A stretch of DNA of 64,000 nucleotides from Campylobacter subantarcticus LMG 24377 (GCF_000816305.1 NZ_CP007773.1:1302001-1366000), one strand, 5' to 3'; numbered from the stretch's first letter, positions 45,048 through 55,037 are shown. Notes: generated by a model not told the origin, from the sequence alone. Translations and numbers: made by a program.

Positions 45048-46382
45048 ATGTCGATACATAATTTTTACACTACACTAAATCCTACTACACTTTTTATAAA
45101 ATACGCTTTGCCAAATATGGCTAGTATGGCTTTTATTTATCTTTATGTGATTATTGATGGAATTTTTGTTGGAAGATATTTAGGTTCAAATGCACTTGCT
45201 GCTATGAATTTAATGATGCCTTTTATCATGATAAGCTTTGCTCTAGCTGATATGATAGCCATAGGCTCATCAGTACAAATAGCAATCAATCTAGGAAAAG
45301 GAAAAATCGAAAAAGCAAGAGCTATTTTTTCTTTTTGTATAGTTCTTATTTTTGCAATTTCTTGTTTAATGGGAATTTTAGGATTTTTTCTAGCAAAAAC
45401 ATTAAGTGTTTTTATGGGAGCTAATGAGAATATTCAAAGTTTATCTACTGAATATATGCAAATTTTTGCCATTTTTGCTCCCTTTATTATGCTAGCTTTT
45501 GCTATGGATAATTATCTTAGGATTTGTGGAAAAACTTTTTATAGCATGATGGTTAATATCATTACTGCTTTGAGTAATATTTTTCTTGATTGGCTTTTTA
45601 TAGTAGTTTTTGATTGGGGGCTTTTTTCAGCAGCTTTAGCAACTTGTATAGGGATGTTTTTAGGAAGCATTTTAGGGATATTACCTTTTGTTTTTAAAGA
45701 TTTAACTTTAAAATTTAAAAAACCAATAATTAAACTACAAATACTAAAAAATATACTCTATAATGGCTCATCTGAATTTTTTTCTAATATTTCTAGCTCT
45801 TTTTATACCATCTTAGCTAATGCTTTCTTGCTTAAACTTTCTGGAAATACAGCTGTTGCAGCATTTTCTGTGATTTTATATCTTAGTACTTTTGTTTTCA
45901 TGCTAGTTTTAGCCATGTGCGATGCTATGCAACCAGCCTTAAGCTATAACTATGGACACAAAAATATTACAAGAATTCAAGCTATTTTTAAAAGAATGTT
46001 TTTTGCTTCTTGGGGTGTAAGCACAATGGCATTTTTGTTTGTTTATTTATTCAACACTCTTATAGTAGATATTTTTAATAAAGATAACAATCAAGATTTT
46101 ATCCATATAGCACAAAATGCCTTAATCTTTTTTTCTTTTTCATTTTTATTTTCTTGGTTTGGAAAACTCTGCGCTTCATTTTTCACAGCACTTGACAAAC
46201 CCTTACTTTCTTTGGGGATTTCTATTGCTCAAAGTCTTATTTTTCCATTTTTATCCTTATTTATACTAACGCAATTTTTAGGAATTAACGGAGTTTGGCT
46301 AGCTACTTTAGTGGGGGATATTTGTATGATTTTTATTGCTTCATTTTTAGTATATAAAACTTTTAAAAAACCAAACTCTTAG
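45048..46382 (+). CDS. MATE family multidrug efflux transporter
   Basis: A 444-residue transporter with twelve predicted helices in two similar halves, the first opening ALPNMASMAFIYLYVIIDGIFVGRYLG (about 19-45). This YVIIDGIFVG and later GNTAVAAFSVILYLSTFVF are typical of MATE proteins of the DinF/MepA kind. It exports cationic compounds using a sodium or proton gradient. AAGGAAAG precedes the ATG. It overlaps the 3' end of convergent hemD by 20 bp. Confidence 0.88.
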   Translation: MSIHNFYTTLNPTTLFIKYALPNMASMAFIYLYVIIDGIFVGRYLGSNALAAMNLMMPFIMISFALADMIAIGSSVQIAINLGKGKIEKARAIFSFCIVLIFAISCLMGILGFFLAKTLSVFMGANENIQSLSTEYMQIFAIFAPFIMLAFAMDNYLRICGKTFYSMMVNIITALSNIFLDWLFIVVFDWGLFSAALATCIGMFLGSILGILPFVFKDLTLKFKKPIIKLQILKNILYNGSSEFFSNISSSFYTILANAFLLKLSGNTAVAAFSVILYLSTFVFMLVLAMCDAMQPALSYNYGHKNITRIQAIFKRMFFASWGVSTMAFLFVYLFNTLIVDIFNKDNNQDFIHIAQNALIFFSFSFLFSWFGKLCASFFTALDKPLLSLGISIAQSLIFPFLSLFILTQFLGINGVWLATLVGDICMIFIASFLVYKTFKKPNS

Positions 46383-47001
46383 CTAATTTCAAGCAAGAGT
46401 TTAGATCTTGCTCTTTGCATATATATAAATTTTTAAAATTACAAAGTTTTAAAGCCGTGCTTTGGCCTATAACTACAACTTTATCTTCTTTTTCTAATGT
46501 AAAAAACTTCAAAAATTGCTCTATGCTTGAAGGAGCACTAAAGATAAAAACACTAGGATGATGTATTTTTAGCTCATCTTTTTTAGGTTCTATAACTATA
46601 TTTTCATAAACGATTAATTGTTTTAAAAAGATATTTTCTTTTAACAAATACTCATCAAGACCTGAGCTAATTTTTTTAGCTCTTAGATAAAGACATTTTT
46701 TATTTTGAAACTCAGATAAAAACTCACTAGCTAAATTTTTACCATAAGTCTTGCTGGGATATTTGACACTTTTAAAACCAAGCTCTTTTGCAAAATCAGC
46801 ACTTTTTTGACCTACAGCATAAAGTTTAATATCAAAATCAATTTTGCTTTTACTTAACATTAATGCTTTTAGTGCATTCTTAGAGCTAATGATTAAACAA
46901 TCAAATTCCTTTAAATTCGCTTCAAAATCAAGAAATTTAATTTCATTTAATCTTATAGTCTTAACACCATCGAATTCTTTATCTCCTATAAAATAAATCA
47001 T
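46363..47001 (-). CDS. hemD: Uroporphyrinogen-III synthase
   Basis: A 212-residue protein with the low-conservation HemD fold. Recognisable pieces are DCLIISSKNALKAL, YAVGQKSADFAKELGF and FIFSAPSSIEQFLKFF, then VVIGQSTALKL. It closes hydroxymethylbilane to uroporphyrinogen III in haem synthesis, upstream of HemN and downstream of HemB, both in this window. Its ATG overlaps the thiE stop (TAATG), so it is the last gene of the thi operon. Confidence 0.85.
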   Translation of the reverse strand: MIYFIGDKEFDGVKTIRLNEIKFLDFEANLKEFDCLIISSKNALKALMLSKSKIDFDIKLYAVGQKSADFAKELGFKSVKYPSKTYGKNLASEFLSEFQNKKCLYLRAKKISSGLDEYLLKENIFLKQLIVYENIVIEPKKDELKIHHPSVFIFSAPSSIEQFLKFFTLEKEDKVVVIGQSTALKLCNFKNLYICKEQDLNSCLKLAKSLVF

Positions 47002-47627
47002 TATTTTCCTATAAAAGTTTTATCAAAACTTGATCTTAAATTTAAAGTTGCTATATAAGAATCATTTGCTTGCATTATAGCTCTGACTACCGCAACCCCT
47101 TGAATATCACATCCTTGAAGCATATTTAAATTACTTTCACTAATCCCACCAATCGCTACCACAGGCAAAGTGCTAAGGCTTGCTATTTCTCTTAAGCCCT
47201 CTACTCCAAGCACAGTGCAATCTTGCTTACTCGGTGTAGCAAAAACAGCCCCTGCCCCAAGATAAGTCGCACCTTGAATATTATCAAGTTCGCTTTTATG
47301 ATTGATCGTAAGTCCAATGATCTTATCTTCTCCTAAAAGCTCTCTAGCTCTTTTTAATGGCATATCTTTTTGACCTATATGCACTCCTTGTGCATTTACC
47401 CCCATAGCAATATCAATTCTGTCATTTATCACCAAAGGAGTGTTGTATTTTTCACACAGCACTTTAACCTTTAAAGCAAGATTGTAAAATTCTAAAGTGC
47501 TAAGATCTTTTTCTCTAAGTTGTAAAATATCAATTCTTGCTTTTAAAGAAGCTTCTAAAATATTCAAAAATTCCACTTCGCTTTTGGTGCCCTTGCTTGC
47601 AACTAGATAAATTTTAAATGAATTCAT
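47001..47627 (-). CDS. thiE: Thiamine-phosphate synthase
   Basis: A 208-residue TIM-barrel enzyme joining HMP-PP and thiazole phosphate. Motifs are ILQLREKDLS, VINDRIDIAMGVNAQGVHIGQKDMP, IIGLTINH and PVVAIGGISESN. The ATG at 47627 lies inside the end of thiM (14-bp overlap); an ATG at 47654 would add nine non-conserved residues. It is translated from the thiDM message under the TPP riboswitch. Confidence 0.92.
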   Translation of the reverse strand: MNSFKIYLVASKGTKSEVEFLNILEASLKARIDILQLREKDLSTLEFYNLALKVKVLCEKYNTPLVINDRIDIAMGVNAQGVHIGQKDMPLKRARELLGEDKIIGLTINHKSELDNIQGATYLGAGAVFATPSKQDCTVLGVEGLREIASLSTLPVVAIGGISESNLNMLQGCDIQGVAVVRAIMQANDSYIATLNLRSSFDKTFIGK

Positions 47628-48396
47628 ATTGTGCCTTATTTTTGATTTTTTCATCGTTTAAATTACTCAACGCATCGATTAAATTTATTCTAAAACTACC
47701 GCTTCCGTTTGAATTTTCTTGCGCTAGTTCACTAGCTATACCAAAACTCAACAAAGCATACAAACTCGCTTCAAATTTATCCTCCAAAATTCCAGCAAAA
47801 GCACCACATAAAGAACCACACATACAACCCGCACCTGTTATTTTTGCAGCCATAGACGATCCGTTATAAATTTTAGCAATTTTATCTTCACTGATAATAT
47901 AATCCACCTTGCCAGTTACGGCTAAAATCCTTTTGGTTTTTTTAGCATATTCTCTTGCTTTTTCCAAAAACTCATCATGAATAATAAAAGTATTATCCAC
48001 GCCCCTTGCTTTTCCATCTAAACCAATTACACTTGCCATTTCAGATGCGTTTGCTTTTATAATGCAAATACCTTTTAAACCAAGTAATTCATAATTAATT
48101 TGATCTCTTGCTTTACTTACACCTAAAGCAACCGGATCAAGCACTATACTTTTGTTTAAAGCAGCATATTCCTTAATCGCCTTTAACATGGAATTTGCAA
48201 TAAGCTGATTAATAGTACCTGTATTTAAAACTAAAGCTGAACTTATCTTAGCAAAATCAGCTTGCTCTTCATAAAAATCCGCCATCGCAGCACTTGCACC
48301 AATGGCAATTGTTGCATTAGCGCAATCATTAACACTAACATAGTTTGTGATATGATGAATTAAAGGTTGCTTTTCTCTTAATGTTTGAATGATCAT
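47614..48396 (-). CDS. thiM: Hydroxyethylthiazole kinase
   Basis: A 260-residue ribokinase-fold salvage kinase. Family blocks are PLIHHITNYVSVNDCANATIAIGASAAMAD near the N terminus, LDPVALGVS and the anion hole ITGAGCMCGSL with the catalytic Cys region. It phosphorylates the thiazole alcohol scavenged from outside. It lies between thiD (1-bp gap) and thiE. From memory C. jejuni has thiD and thiE next to each other without thiM, so this may be a lineage difference. Confidence 0.92.
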   Translation of the reverse strand: MIIQTLREKQPLIHHITNYVSVNDCANATIAIGASAAMADFYEEQADFAKISSALVLNTGTINQLIANSMLKAIKEYAALNKSIVLDPVALGVSKARDQINYELLGLKGICIIKANASEMASVIGLDGKARGVDNTFIIHDEFLEKAREYAKKTKRILAVTGKVDYIISEDKIAKIYNGSSMAAKITGAGCMCGSLCGAFAGILEDKFEASLYALLSFGIASELAQENSNGSGSFRINLIDALSNLNDEKIKNKAQYEFI

Positions 48397-48397
48397 T

Positions 48398-49210
48398 TTA
48401 TTCCTTTTCTAACATAAAAAAATGATTCGTTGGGCCACAACCCTTACCAAGTGATAATGAATGCAAAATTGCCCCATATATATATTCTTTAGCAAGTTTT
48501 ACAGCTTCATGCTTTGTCTTACCTAAAGCAAGATTGCTAGCTATTGCTGAACTTAATGTACACCCTGTGCCATGTGTATTTTTTGTATCAATCTTTTCAG
48601 CTTTAAAAATATTAAACACCTCTCCATCATAAAAAACATCATTAGTGTTTTCTTTACTATGCCCACCTTTAATTAAAACACTTTTTGCACCTTCTTGGTG
48701 TAATTTTATAGCTGCTTTTTTCATATCATCTTCATTGTGAATTTTAAAGCCACATAAAAACTCAGCTTCAGGAATATTTGGAGTAAGCACATCCGCTAAA
48801 GGTAAAATCTCTTCTTTAAAGAATTGACAATTTTCCAAAGGCATTAACGCATAGCCATTTTTAGCAAACATAACAGGATCAATCACTACATTTTTAGCTT
48901 GAAAATGCAATAAATTTTCTTTCACGCAAGTGATGATTTCTTTGGAGCCGAGCATACCGACTTTCACAGCCATTGGTTCTATATCTTCATATACAGCTAG
49001 CATTTGTTCATTGATAATTGAAATGGGTATATCAAAAGATGAAATAACTCTTGCGGTATTTTCAGCTACCACACTTAAAATCACACTCATACCAAACAAA
49101 TGGTGTGCACTAAAAGTTTTTAGATCAGCTTGCACTCCTGCTCCACCGCTACAATCACTTCCGGCTATCGTCAAAATAGGAATTTTAGTTTTAGTTTTTG
49201 CTTGTATCAT
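48398..49210 (-). CDS. thiD: Hydroxymethylpyrimidine/phosphomethylpyrimidine kinase
   Basis: A 270-residue ribokinase-fold enzyme with ILTIAGSDCSGGAGVQADLKTFSAH (about 14-38), VIDPVMFAKNG and the GTGCTLSSAIA anion hole near 216-226. It makes HMP-PP for ThiE. It is the first gene behind the TPP riboswitch, and a hairpin covers its ribosome site. Confidence 0.94.
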   Translation of the reverse strand: MIQAKTKTKIPILTIAGSDCSGGAGVQADLKTFSAHHLFGMSVILSVVAENTARVISSFDIPISIINEQMLAVYEDIEPMAVKVGMLGSKEIITCVKENLLHFQAKNVVIDPVMFAKNGYALMPLENCQFFKEEILPLADVLTPNIPEAEFLCGFKIHNEDDMKKAAIKLHQEGAKSVLIKGGHSKENTNDVFYDGEVFNIFKAEKIDTKNTHGTGCTLSSAIASNLALGKTKHEAVKLAKEYIYGAILHSLSLGKGCGPTNHFFMLEKE

Positions 49211-49216
49211 TATTTA

Positions 49217-49236
49217 TCCTTTTTTACTAAAAAGGA
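49217..49236 (-). promoter_or_regulatory. Hairpin over the thiD ribosome binding site
   Basis: On the minus strand TCCTTTTT pairs with AAAAAGGA, the latter containing the AAGGA site 7 bp before the thiD ATG. It lies directly 3' of the riboswitch and is the likely expression platform: with thiamine diphosphate bound it would keep the site closed. Confidence 0.6.
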
Positions 49237-49244
49237 AAGTTTTT

Positions 49245-49319
49245 GCAAGAATTCAAAGTTTGCATTACCAAACTTCTCAAGGGTCGAAGTTAAACTTCCT
49301 CTCAGCAAAAGCTCCCCGC
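49245..49319 (-). promoter_or_regulatory. TPP riboswitch (THI element) controlling thiD-thiM-thiE-hemD
   Basis: The minus-strand RNA reads GCGGGGAGC, TTTTGCTGAGAGG, ACCCTTGA, then TTTGGTAATGC. These are the conserved blocks of the TPP aptamer (GGGG, CUGAGA, ACCC-UUGA, GGAUAAUGC) in the right order and spacing. The outer helix is closed by GCGGGGA with TTCTTGC, including G-U pairs. A TATAAT at 49334-49329 places the transcription start about 3 bases upstream of the aptamer. TPP binding should shut the operon. Confidence 0.92.
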
Positions 49320-49376
49320 TTGTTAAAAATTATATCTTAGTTTTTATTAACCTTAAAAAACATTTTTAATTACTGC

Positions 49377-49382
49377 TATAAT
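49377..49382 (+). promoter_or_regulatory. -10 element of the phosphatase gene
   Basis: TATAAT preceded by CTGC lies 35 bp before the ATG at 49417, with GAGGA in front of the start codon. It is divergent from the thi promoter about 45 bp away. Confidence 0.65.
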
Positions 49383-49416
49383 TTTAATAAAACTACACAT
49401 TTTTTGAGGAAAAATT

Positions 49417-49872
49417 ATGACTAAAATTATTTTTGTATGTTTAGGAAATATTTGTCGCTCCCCTATGGCTGAGTTTATTATGAAAGATCTTGTCAATAAA
49501 GCTAATTTAAATGATCGTTTTAGTATATGCAGTGCAGGAACTTCAGGTTATCACGATGGAGAAGATATGCATCATCAAACCAAAGCATTACTTCATAGTA
49601 AAAATATTAGCACTAAAGGATTTTACAGCCAAAAACTGAATTTGAAAATGTGCGAAGATAATGATCTAATTATTGTAATGGATAATTCTAATTATAATGA
49701 TGTAGTTAAAAATTTTCCAGATTGTAAACATAAAATCCAAAAAATCACTTCTTATGCAAAAGATTTAGAGTATAATGAAGTGCCTGATCCTTGGTACAGC
49801 GGAGATTTTAACGAAACTTATATGATACTTTCTAAAGCTTGTGATGGTTTACTTTACTTTTTATATAAATAA
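49417..49872 (+). CDS. Low molecular weight protein-tyrosine phosphatase
   Basis: A 151-residue phosphatase with the active-site loop VCLGNICRSPMAE at about residues 7-19 (C-x5-R-S: Cys8, Arg14) and the general-acid Asp in VPDPWYSG near residue 126. The family removes phosphate from tyrosine or from small molecules such as phosphoarginine. It stands alone with its own promoter. From memory a gene of this type (Cj1258) is next to porA in C. jejuni, but here it is 17 kb from porA. Confidence 0.88.
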   Translation: MTKIIFVCLGNICRSPMAEFIMKDLVNKANLNDRFSICSAGTSGYHDGEDMHHQTKALLHSKNISTKGFYSQKLNLKMCEDNDLIIVMDNSNYNDVVKNFPDCKHKIQKITSYAKDLEYNEVPDPWYSGDFNETYMILSKACDGLLYFLYK

Positions 49873-49965
49873 ATATTATTTATATAAAATTTATAATATA
49901 TTTTAATTTTATGATATATAATTAATTTAAACTATTAATTTTATCAAAAAAAGGAGTTTATTTTA

Positions 49966-51945
49966 ATGAAAAGTATTAAAATTAAAATTTCACTAATTGC
50001 AAACATTATTGCCATAGTGTGTCTAATAATACTTGGTGTTATTAGTTTTATTTTTACAAAGAAGGCCTTGAACCATGAAGTAGTAAAAGCTGAAACTAAT
50101 TATGTAAAAACTGCAGAAAAATCAATGAGAGATTTTAAAAATTCAAATATACATTCTTTGGAAAAACTTTCTCAAGCTATCTTGAAATTTCCATATAGCG
50201 AGCTTAATACTCAAGAAAAACTTATGGATAATACAGGTAATTTACTAAAAACGATTAGAGATATGAATAATTATTTAGCTGTTTATATAGCTCAACCAAA
50301 CGGCGAATTGATAGTAAGCGATCCAGATACTGATAGCAAGGGTTTAGATTATGGGATTTATGGAAAAGCAGATAATTACGATGCTACTACAAGAGAATTT
50401 TACATAGAATCTAGAAAGAAAAATGGATTATATATCACTGCGTCCTATATCGATGTAACAACAGGATTACCATGTTTTACCTACTCTATGCCATTAGTCA
50501 AAGATGGTAAATTCATAGGTATTTTGGCTATTGATGTTTTAGTAAAAGATTTGCAAAACAAATTTAACGAATTGCCAGGAAGAACTTTTGTATTTGACAA
50601 AGCTTATACCGTATTTGCATCAACTGATAAATCTTTAATTAGCGATAAACAAAATCCGGATATTATTACAGTTGCAAAGGCCTATGAAAAAGTTGGTAAT
50701 TATAATATTTTTAACTACACTACAAAAAATGGTAATAGTAGGTTTGGTATTTGTGTTAATGTTGATGGTTATACAACTTGTGCGGGTGAAAATATAGAGG
50801 TTATTGAAACCCCAGCTTTAAAAATAGCTTATATTCAAACTACCATTGTTATTTTTACAAGCATAGCTAGTATCATTTTACTTTATTTCATCATCTCTTA
50901 TTATCTATCACCTTTACAAGCAATCCAAAAAGGCATCAACTCCTTATTTGATTTTATCAATCATAAAACCAAAGATTCAGCTATGATTGATGTAAAAAGT
51001 AATGATGAACTTGGTGCTATGGCTAAAGCCATTAATGAAAACATCACTAAGACTAAAAATGCATTAGAACAAGATGCTAAAGCTGTAGAACAATCAGTAG
51101 ATACAGCTAAAGAAATAGAAAGTGGCAATTTAATGGTGAGAATTACTGCAAATCCTGCTAATCCTCAACTTATAGAATTAAAAAATGTTTTAAATGATAT
51201 GCTAAGCGTATTAGAACAAAAAGTAGGTTCTAATATGAATGAAATTAATAGAGTGTTTGATAGCTATAAAGCATTAGACTTTACCACTGAAGTTAAAAAT
51301 GCTAAAGGCGGGGTTGAAGTAACTACAAATGTATTAGGTCAAGAAATTGTAGCTATGTTAAGACAATCCTCTGAATTTGCTTCTTTATTAGCAGATGAAA
51401 GTGGTAAATTACAAAGTGCAGTTAAAGACTTAACTGATTCTTCATCCTCTCAAGCTTCTTCTTTAGAAGAAACAGCAGCAGCGCTAGAAGAGATTACTTC
51501 TTCCATGCAAAATGTTTCGCATAAAACTAGTGAAGTAATTGCTCAAAGTGAAGAGATTAAAAATGTTACTTCTATTATTGGAGATATTGCAGATCAAATT
51601 AACCTACTTGCATTAAATGCTGCTATTGAAGCTGCAAGAGCTGGTGAGCATGGTAGAGGATTTGCTGTTGTTGCAGATGAAGTTAGAAATCTAGCTGAAA
51701 GAACTCAAAAGTCTTTGGGTGAGATTGAAGCTAATACTAATATCTTAGTTCAATCTATCAATGAAATGGGTGAAAGTATTAAAGAACAAACTACAGGTAT
51801 TACTCAAATTAATGATGCAGTAGCTCAAATTGATCATGTAACTCAAGAAAATCTTAAAATAGCTAAAGATAGTGCAGTAATTTCTGATAATGTTAATAAG
51901 ATAGCTAATGATATTTTAGAAGATGCTAGGAAGAAAAAATTTTAA
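49966..51945 (+). CDS. Methyl-accepting chemotaxis protein with dCache sensor
   Basis: A 659-residue chemoreceptor. A first helix (about 8-30) and a second (about 288-310) bracket a periplasmic dCache domain. The distal pocket reads [19 protein letters not shown] then [17 protein letters not shown], the pattern of amino-acid-type dCache_1 domains (conserved Arg, Tyr and Asp). A HAMP-like linker and long coiled signalling domain follow, with the highly conserved tip [31 protein letters not shown]. There is no CheB/CheR docking pentapeptide at the C terminus. The ligand is unknown. It corresponds to the group A Tlp receptors of C. jejuni. Confidence 0.92.
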   Translation: MKSIKIKISLIANIIAIVCLIILGVISFIFTKKALNHEVVKAETNYVKTAEKSMRDFKNSNIHSLEKLSQAILKFPYSELNTQEKLMDNTGNLLKTIRDMNNYLAVYIAQPNGELIVSDPDTDSKGLDYGIYGKADNYDATTREFYIESRKKNGLYITASYIDVTTGLPCFTYSMPLVKDGKFIGILAIDVLVKDLQNKFNELPGRTFVFDKAYTVFASTDKSLISDKQNPDIITVAKAYEKVGNYNIFNYTTKNGNSRFGICVNVDGYTTCAGENIEVIETPALKIAYIQTTIVIFTSIASIILLYFIISYYLSPLQAIQKGINSLFDFINHKTKDSAMIDVKSNDELGAMAKAINENITKTKNALEQDAKAVEQSVDTAKEIESGNLMVRITANPANPQLIELKNVLNDMLSVLEQKVGSNMNEINRVFDSYKALDFTTEVKNAKGGVEVTTNVLGQEIVAMLRQSSEFASLLADESGKLQSAVKDLTDSSSSQASSLEETAAALEEITSSMQNVSHKTSEVIAQSEEIKNVTSIIGDIADQINLLALNAAIEAARAGEHGRGFAVVADEVRNLAERTQKSLGEIEANTNILVQSINEMGESIKEQTTGITQINDAVAQIDHVTQENLKIAKDSAVISDNVNKIANDILEDARKKKF

Positions 51946-51957
51946 TTGATTGTTAGC

Positions 51958-51983
51958 AAGCCAACCCTTTAAGGGTTTGGCTT
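51958..51983 (+). terminator. Terminator of the chemoreceptor gene
   Basis: A GC-containing stem (AAGCCAACCCT with AGGGTTTGGCTT, one bulged base) with a 3-base loop lies 12 bp after the stop and is followed by TTATTTTAT. The gene on the other strand ends at its edge. Confidence 0.82.
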
Positions 51984-52346
51984 TTATTTTATATAAGTAC
52001 TTAAACAAACCCCATCTACACTTAAGTCATAAGCATTTTTAAGGTTGTTTTCTAATTTATCCAATATTAATAAAATTTTAGAATCAAACATATAAAACTC
52101 AGCCATTTTTGAAGCTATTTTTGCAAGTGCTTGATCATTGATTAAAATATATTTAGCGCCCAAAGCATTAGAAAGCAAAACTTCTTCTTCATTTTTTACA
52201 AAAACAGCAAAATCGCATTTTTTTTCTTGCGCCAATTGGATTATTTTTTCATCATAATCAAAGCAATTCACAACCGTTTGATTTATCTCACCTTTAAAGC
52301 GTTTCATTTTTTCCATACTAATTAATGGGTGGCCAAAAATTAACAT
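51984..52346 (-). CDS. Hypothetical protein, downstream of rsmG
   Basis: A 120-residue soluble alpha/beta protein (LAQEKKCDFAVFVKNEEEVLLSNALGAKYILIND). The pattern of a strand followed by lysine-rich and leucine-rich helices suggests a Rossmann-like fold, but I do not recognise a family. It lies 9 bp after rsmG with AAAGGA before the ATG, so it belongs to the ribA-rsmG operon. Confidence 0.72.
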   Translation of the reverse strand: MLIFGHPLISMEKMKRFKGEINQTVVNCFDYDEKIIQLAQEKKCDFAVFVKNEEEVLLSNALGAKYILINDQALAKIASKMAEFYMFDSKILLILDKLENNLKNAYDLSVDGVCLSTYIK

Positions 52347-52355
52347 TTTTTTCCT

Positions 52356-52937
52356 TTAAGTATTCTTCAAAAGACAATAGTTTCTAAAACCTTGATTAAA
52401 AATCTGATACGTTTTTAAACCTTGCAATTCATCATAAATTTCACTACCTTTATAAAGCAAAAACAATGTTTTATCATCATAAAAACCACTTGCGATATTG
52501 ATCAAAGGTTTCACATCCATCAAGGCTCTTGATGTGATCAAATCCACTCTAAAAGAAGAATGATTTTGTAATTTATCTTTGATAATATTCACATGATTTA
52601 AACCTAGTTCTGTTTTCACTACCCTTAAAAACGATGCTTTTTTAGGATTAGGCTCAAAAAGAAAAAATTCACTCTCTAAAAATATACAAGCTAAAAAAAT
52701 AGCAGGAAACCCAGCCCCACTTCCCACATCAATGATTTTTTTTCTATTATTCAAATCGTGAAAATCTAAAATTTTCACACTATCAATGATATTTTCATCA
52801 ATATTTTTAAAATGCATCAAATTATGTACAGCATTAAATTTTTCTAATAATTCTTTATATAGTGTGATTTTTTGAAAAAAATCATCTTTATGAGAAAAAT
52901 TTTGTAAAAAATTTAATTGTTCTTCATATTGCTTCAA
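52356..52937 (-). CDS. rsmG: 16S rRNA m7G527 methyltransferase RsmG (GidB)
   Basis: A 193-residue SAM enzyme with the binding loop IIDVGSGAGFPAIFLA (about 63-78) and LITSRALMDVKPL further on. It methylates G527 of 16S rRNA, and loss gives low-level streptomycin resistance. The start is TTG at 52937, overlapping the ribA stop (TTGA); no ATG gives a complete N terminus. Confidence 0.92.
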   Translation of the reverse strand: MKQYEEQLNFLQNFSHKDDFFQKITLYKELLEKFNAVHNLMHFKNIDENIIDSVKILDFHDLNNRKKIIDVGSGAGFPAIFLACIFLESEFFLFEPNPKKASFLRVVKTELGLNHVNIIKDKLQNHSSFRVDLITSRALMDVKPLINIASGFYDDKTLFLLYKGSEIYDELQGLKTYQIFNQGFRNYCLLKNT

Positions 52938-53494
52938 TTTAAATGCCCCATTTGTGTATGTTTGATTTCTAAATAATCTTTATTAAAGCGATTTGCCTCT
53001 ATTAAAATAGGCACTCTTAAATGTATCTTATCTTTTAATGATTCAAGTTTTTGGGGGTTATTTGTTAAAAGATTAATTTTACTAATACCGTAATACTTTA
53101 AAATAAATTCTACTATCTCATAACTACGCTCATCTGCCTTAAAACCCAACTGATGATTTGCTTCTATAGTATTAAAACCTTTATCTTGCAAAGCATAAGC
53201 ATTGATTTTATTAAAAAGACCTATGCCTCTTCCTTCTTGTCTTAGATATATCACCATTCCACCGTGTTCTTGGATATAATTTAACGAGAATTCAAGTTGC
53301 TCCCCACAATCACATTTTAAACTACTTAAAACATCTCCCGTAAGACACTCTGAGTGAATTCTAACATTTACTTCCTTTTGAAATTCTCCTTTAAAAATAC
53401 ATAAATGCTCTTTATCTTCTTCTTTAAAACTTTGTATATAAAACTCCCCAAAACGCGTAGGAAGTTTTGCTATTTCAGAAATTTGAATCGTCAT
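52934..53494 (-). CDS. ribA: GTP cyclohydrolase II
   Basis: A 186-residue enzyme with the zinc site CLTGDVLSSLKCDCGEQLEF (Cys at 50, 61 and 63) and the catalytic block YLRQEGRGIGLFNKI, plus NHQLGFKADERSYE. It opens GTP in the first step of riboflavin synthesis. Here it is a stand-alone RibA without the RibB fusion. RibE lies elsewhere in this window. Confidence 0.95.
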   Translation of the reverse strand: MTIQISEIAKLPTRFGEFYIQSFKEEDKEHLCIFKGEFQKEVNVRIHSECLTGDVLSSLKCDCGEQLEFSLNYIQEHGGMVIYLRQEGRGIGLFNKINAYALQDKGFNTIEANHQLGFKADERSYEIVEFILKYYGISKINLLTNNPQKLESLKDKIHLRVPILIEANRFNKDYLEIKHTQMGHLN

Positions 53495-53565
53495 TATTTT
53501 ACTTTACCTTTTTTATAAAAAATATGCTAGAATTTATGGAATTTTAACAAACAAAAAGGAAATTT

Positions 53566-54549
53566 ATGTTTAAACGCTTTAGAAGATTAAGGCTAAATGA
53601 GAATATAAGAAGTTTAATAAAAGAAAATACTTTAAATTTAGATGATTTAATCTACCCTCTTTTTGTTGTAAATGGTACCAATATTAAAAATGAAATTGCA
53701 TCTATGCCGGGCGTATTTCAAATGAGCTTGGATGAAATTTTAAAAGAATGTGAAGAGCTGATTAATCTTGGTATTAAAGCGATTATTTTATTTGGCGTGT
53801 TAGAAAGTTCTAAAAAAGATAGTTGTGGTAGTGATGCATTAAGCAATGATGGTTTGATTGCTACAAGTTTAAGAGCTATTAAGACAAAATTTCCTAATTT
53901 AGTGGTAATTACTGATCTTTGTTTTTGTGAATATACCGATCATGGTCATTGTGGTATCATAGATCCAAAAAGCAAAAGCGTAGATAATGATTTAACTTTA
54001 GAAATTTCAGCTAAACAAGCTCTAATTCATGCAAAAAACGGAACAGATATGATAGCACCAAGTGGCATGATGGATGGGATTATTCAAACCTTAAGAAAAA
54101 CTCTAGATGAAAATAGTTTTGAAAATCTTCCTATCATGGCTTATTCAACCAAATTTGCTTCAGCTTACTATGGTCCTTTTAGAGATGTAGCAGATTCTGC
54201 TCCAAGTTATGGAGATAGAAAAACTTATCAAATGGATTTTGCTAATGGCAAAGAAGCTTTGTGCGAAAGCTTAGAAGATGAAAAACAAGGTGCTGATATT
54301 TTGATGGTAAAACCTGCACTGGCTTATTTAGATGTGATTAAAGACATTGTAAATCACTCTAAACTTCCACTTTGCGTATATAATGTAAGCGGTGAATATG
54401 CCTTATTAAAAGCAGGTCAAAAAGCTGGTGTGATTGATTATGAAAAAATAGTCCTTGAAACCATGCTTGCTTTTAAAAGAGCTGGAGCCAAACTTATCAT
54501 AACTTACCATGCAAAAGAGATCGCGCAATTATTAAATCACAAGGAGTAA
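53566..54549 (+). CDS. hemB: Delta-aminolevulinic acid dehydratase (porphobilinogen synthase)
   Basis: A 327-residue haem-pathway enzyme. The metal segment is [15 protein letters not shown], followed by the Schiff-base lysines in [20 protein letters not shown] and [12 protein letters not shown]. The N-terminal [18 protein letters not shown] is typical. It makes porphobilinogen. It is the first gene of a hemB-hypothetical-hemN-Fe-S oxidoreductase operon, with AAAGGAAA before the ATG. Confidence 0.95.
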   Translation: MFKRFRRLRLNENIRSLIKENTLNLDDLIYPLFVVNGTNIKNEIASMPGVFQMSLDEILKECEELINLGIKAIILFGVLESSKKDSCGSDALSNDGLIATSLRAIKTKFPNLVVITDLCFCEYTDHGHCGIIDPKSKSVDNDLTLEISAKQALIHAKNGTDMIAPSGMMDGIIQTLRKTLDENSFENLPIMAYSTKFASAYYGPFRDVADSAPSYGDRKTYQMDFANGKEALCESLEDEKQGADILMVKPALAYLDVIKDIVNHSKLPLCVYNVSGEYALLKAGQKAGVIDYEKIVLETMLAFKRAGAKLIITYHAKEIAQLLNHKE

Positions 54550-54551
54550 GA

Positions 54552-55037
54552 TTGAATAGTCTAGATAAAAAAAGCTCCGAAGATATCATCAATGAGCTTT
54601 CTAATTACTTAGGTATAGAAAAACATAATCAAACTATATTTCATCTCACCCATATTAATGAAAAAGAAAAAAAACTCAGTTTAAAAAACGGTCATGAACT
54701 AGCACATGAACCATGGTTTATTGTAGATAAAAACGACGAAGTAAAAACGATGTTTTCTGTAAAAACTTTAATCGAATTTTTGCAAAATGCAAAAGAAATA
54801 CAAAAAAATAACTTTGAACTGAAATTAGAGAAAGCCATTTATCAACAAATTCCAATTGATTTTAATGATGTATGGACAGTTGCAATGGATGAAATAAAGC
54901 ATCAAGTCGCTAAGGGCATAAAAGAAGTAAATATTGACTTAGATCAGCTTGTTAGTAACATTCACATTCAACATCCAAATTTATTTATTGACATGAAAAA
55001 AATGATAGAAAAGGTAAAACCCAATGAAAGATTATAA
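54552..55037 (+). CDS. Hypothetical protein between hemB and hemN
   Basis: A 161-residue soluble helical protein with no family I recognise. Its start is TTG at 54552. The AAGGAG ribosome site lies within the last codons of hemB, at the right distance, and the TTG gives a sensible N terminus (NSLDKKSSEDIINEL). It overlaps hemN by 14 bp. From memory C. jejuni has a similar gene (Cj0993c) in the same place, so it is conserved in the genus. Confidence 0.75.
   Translation: MNSLDKKSSEDIINELSNYLGIEKHNQTIFHLTHINEKEKKLSLKNGHELAHEPWFIVDKNDEVKTMFSVKTLIEFLQNAKEIQKNNFELKLEKAIYQQIPIDFNDVWTVAMDEIKHQVAKGIKEVNIDLDQLVSNIHIQHPNLFIDMKKMIEKVKPNERL

Noticed and set aside
47618..47869. An 83-residue plus-strand frame opposite thiM
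   Set aside because: It lies opposite the strongly conserved thiM coding sequence and has no promoter or ribosome site.
49130..49369. Frames over the TPP riboswitch region
   Set aside because: They cover the riboswitch and the thiD start. The RNA element explains the conserved sequence better.
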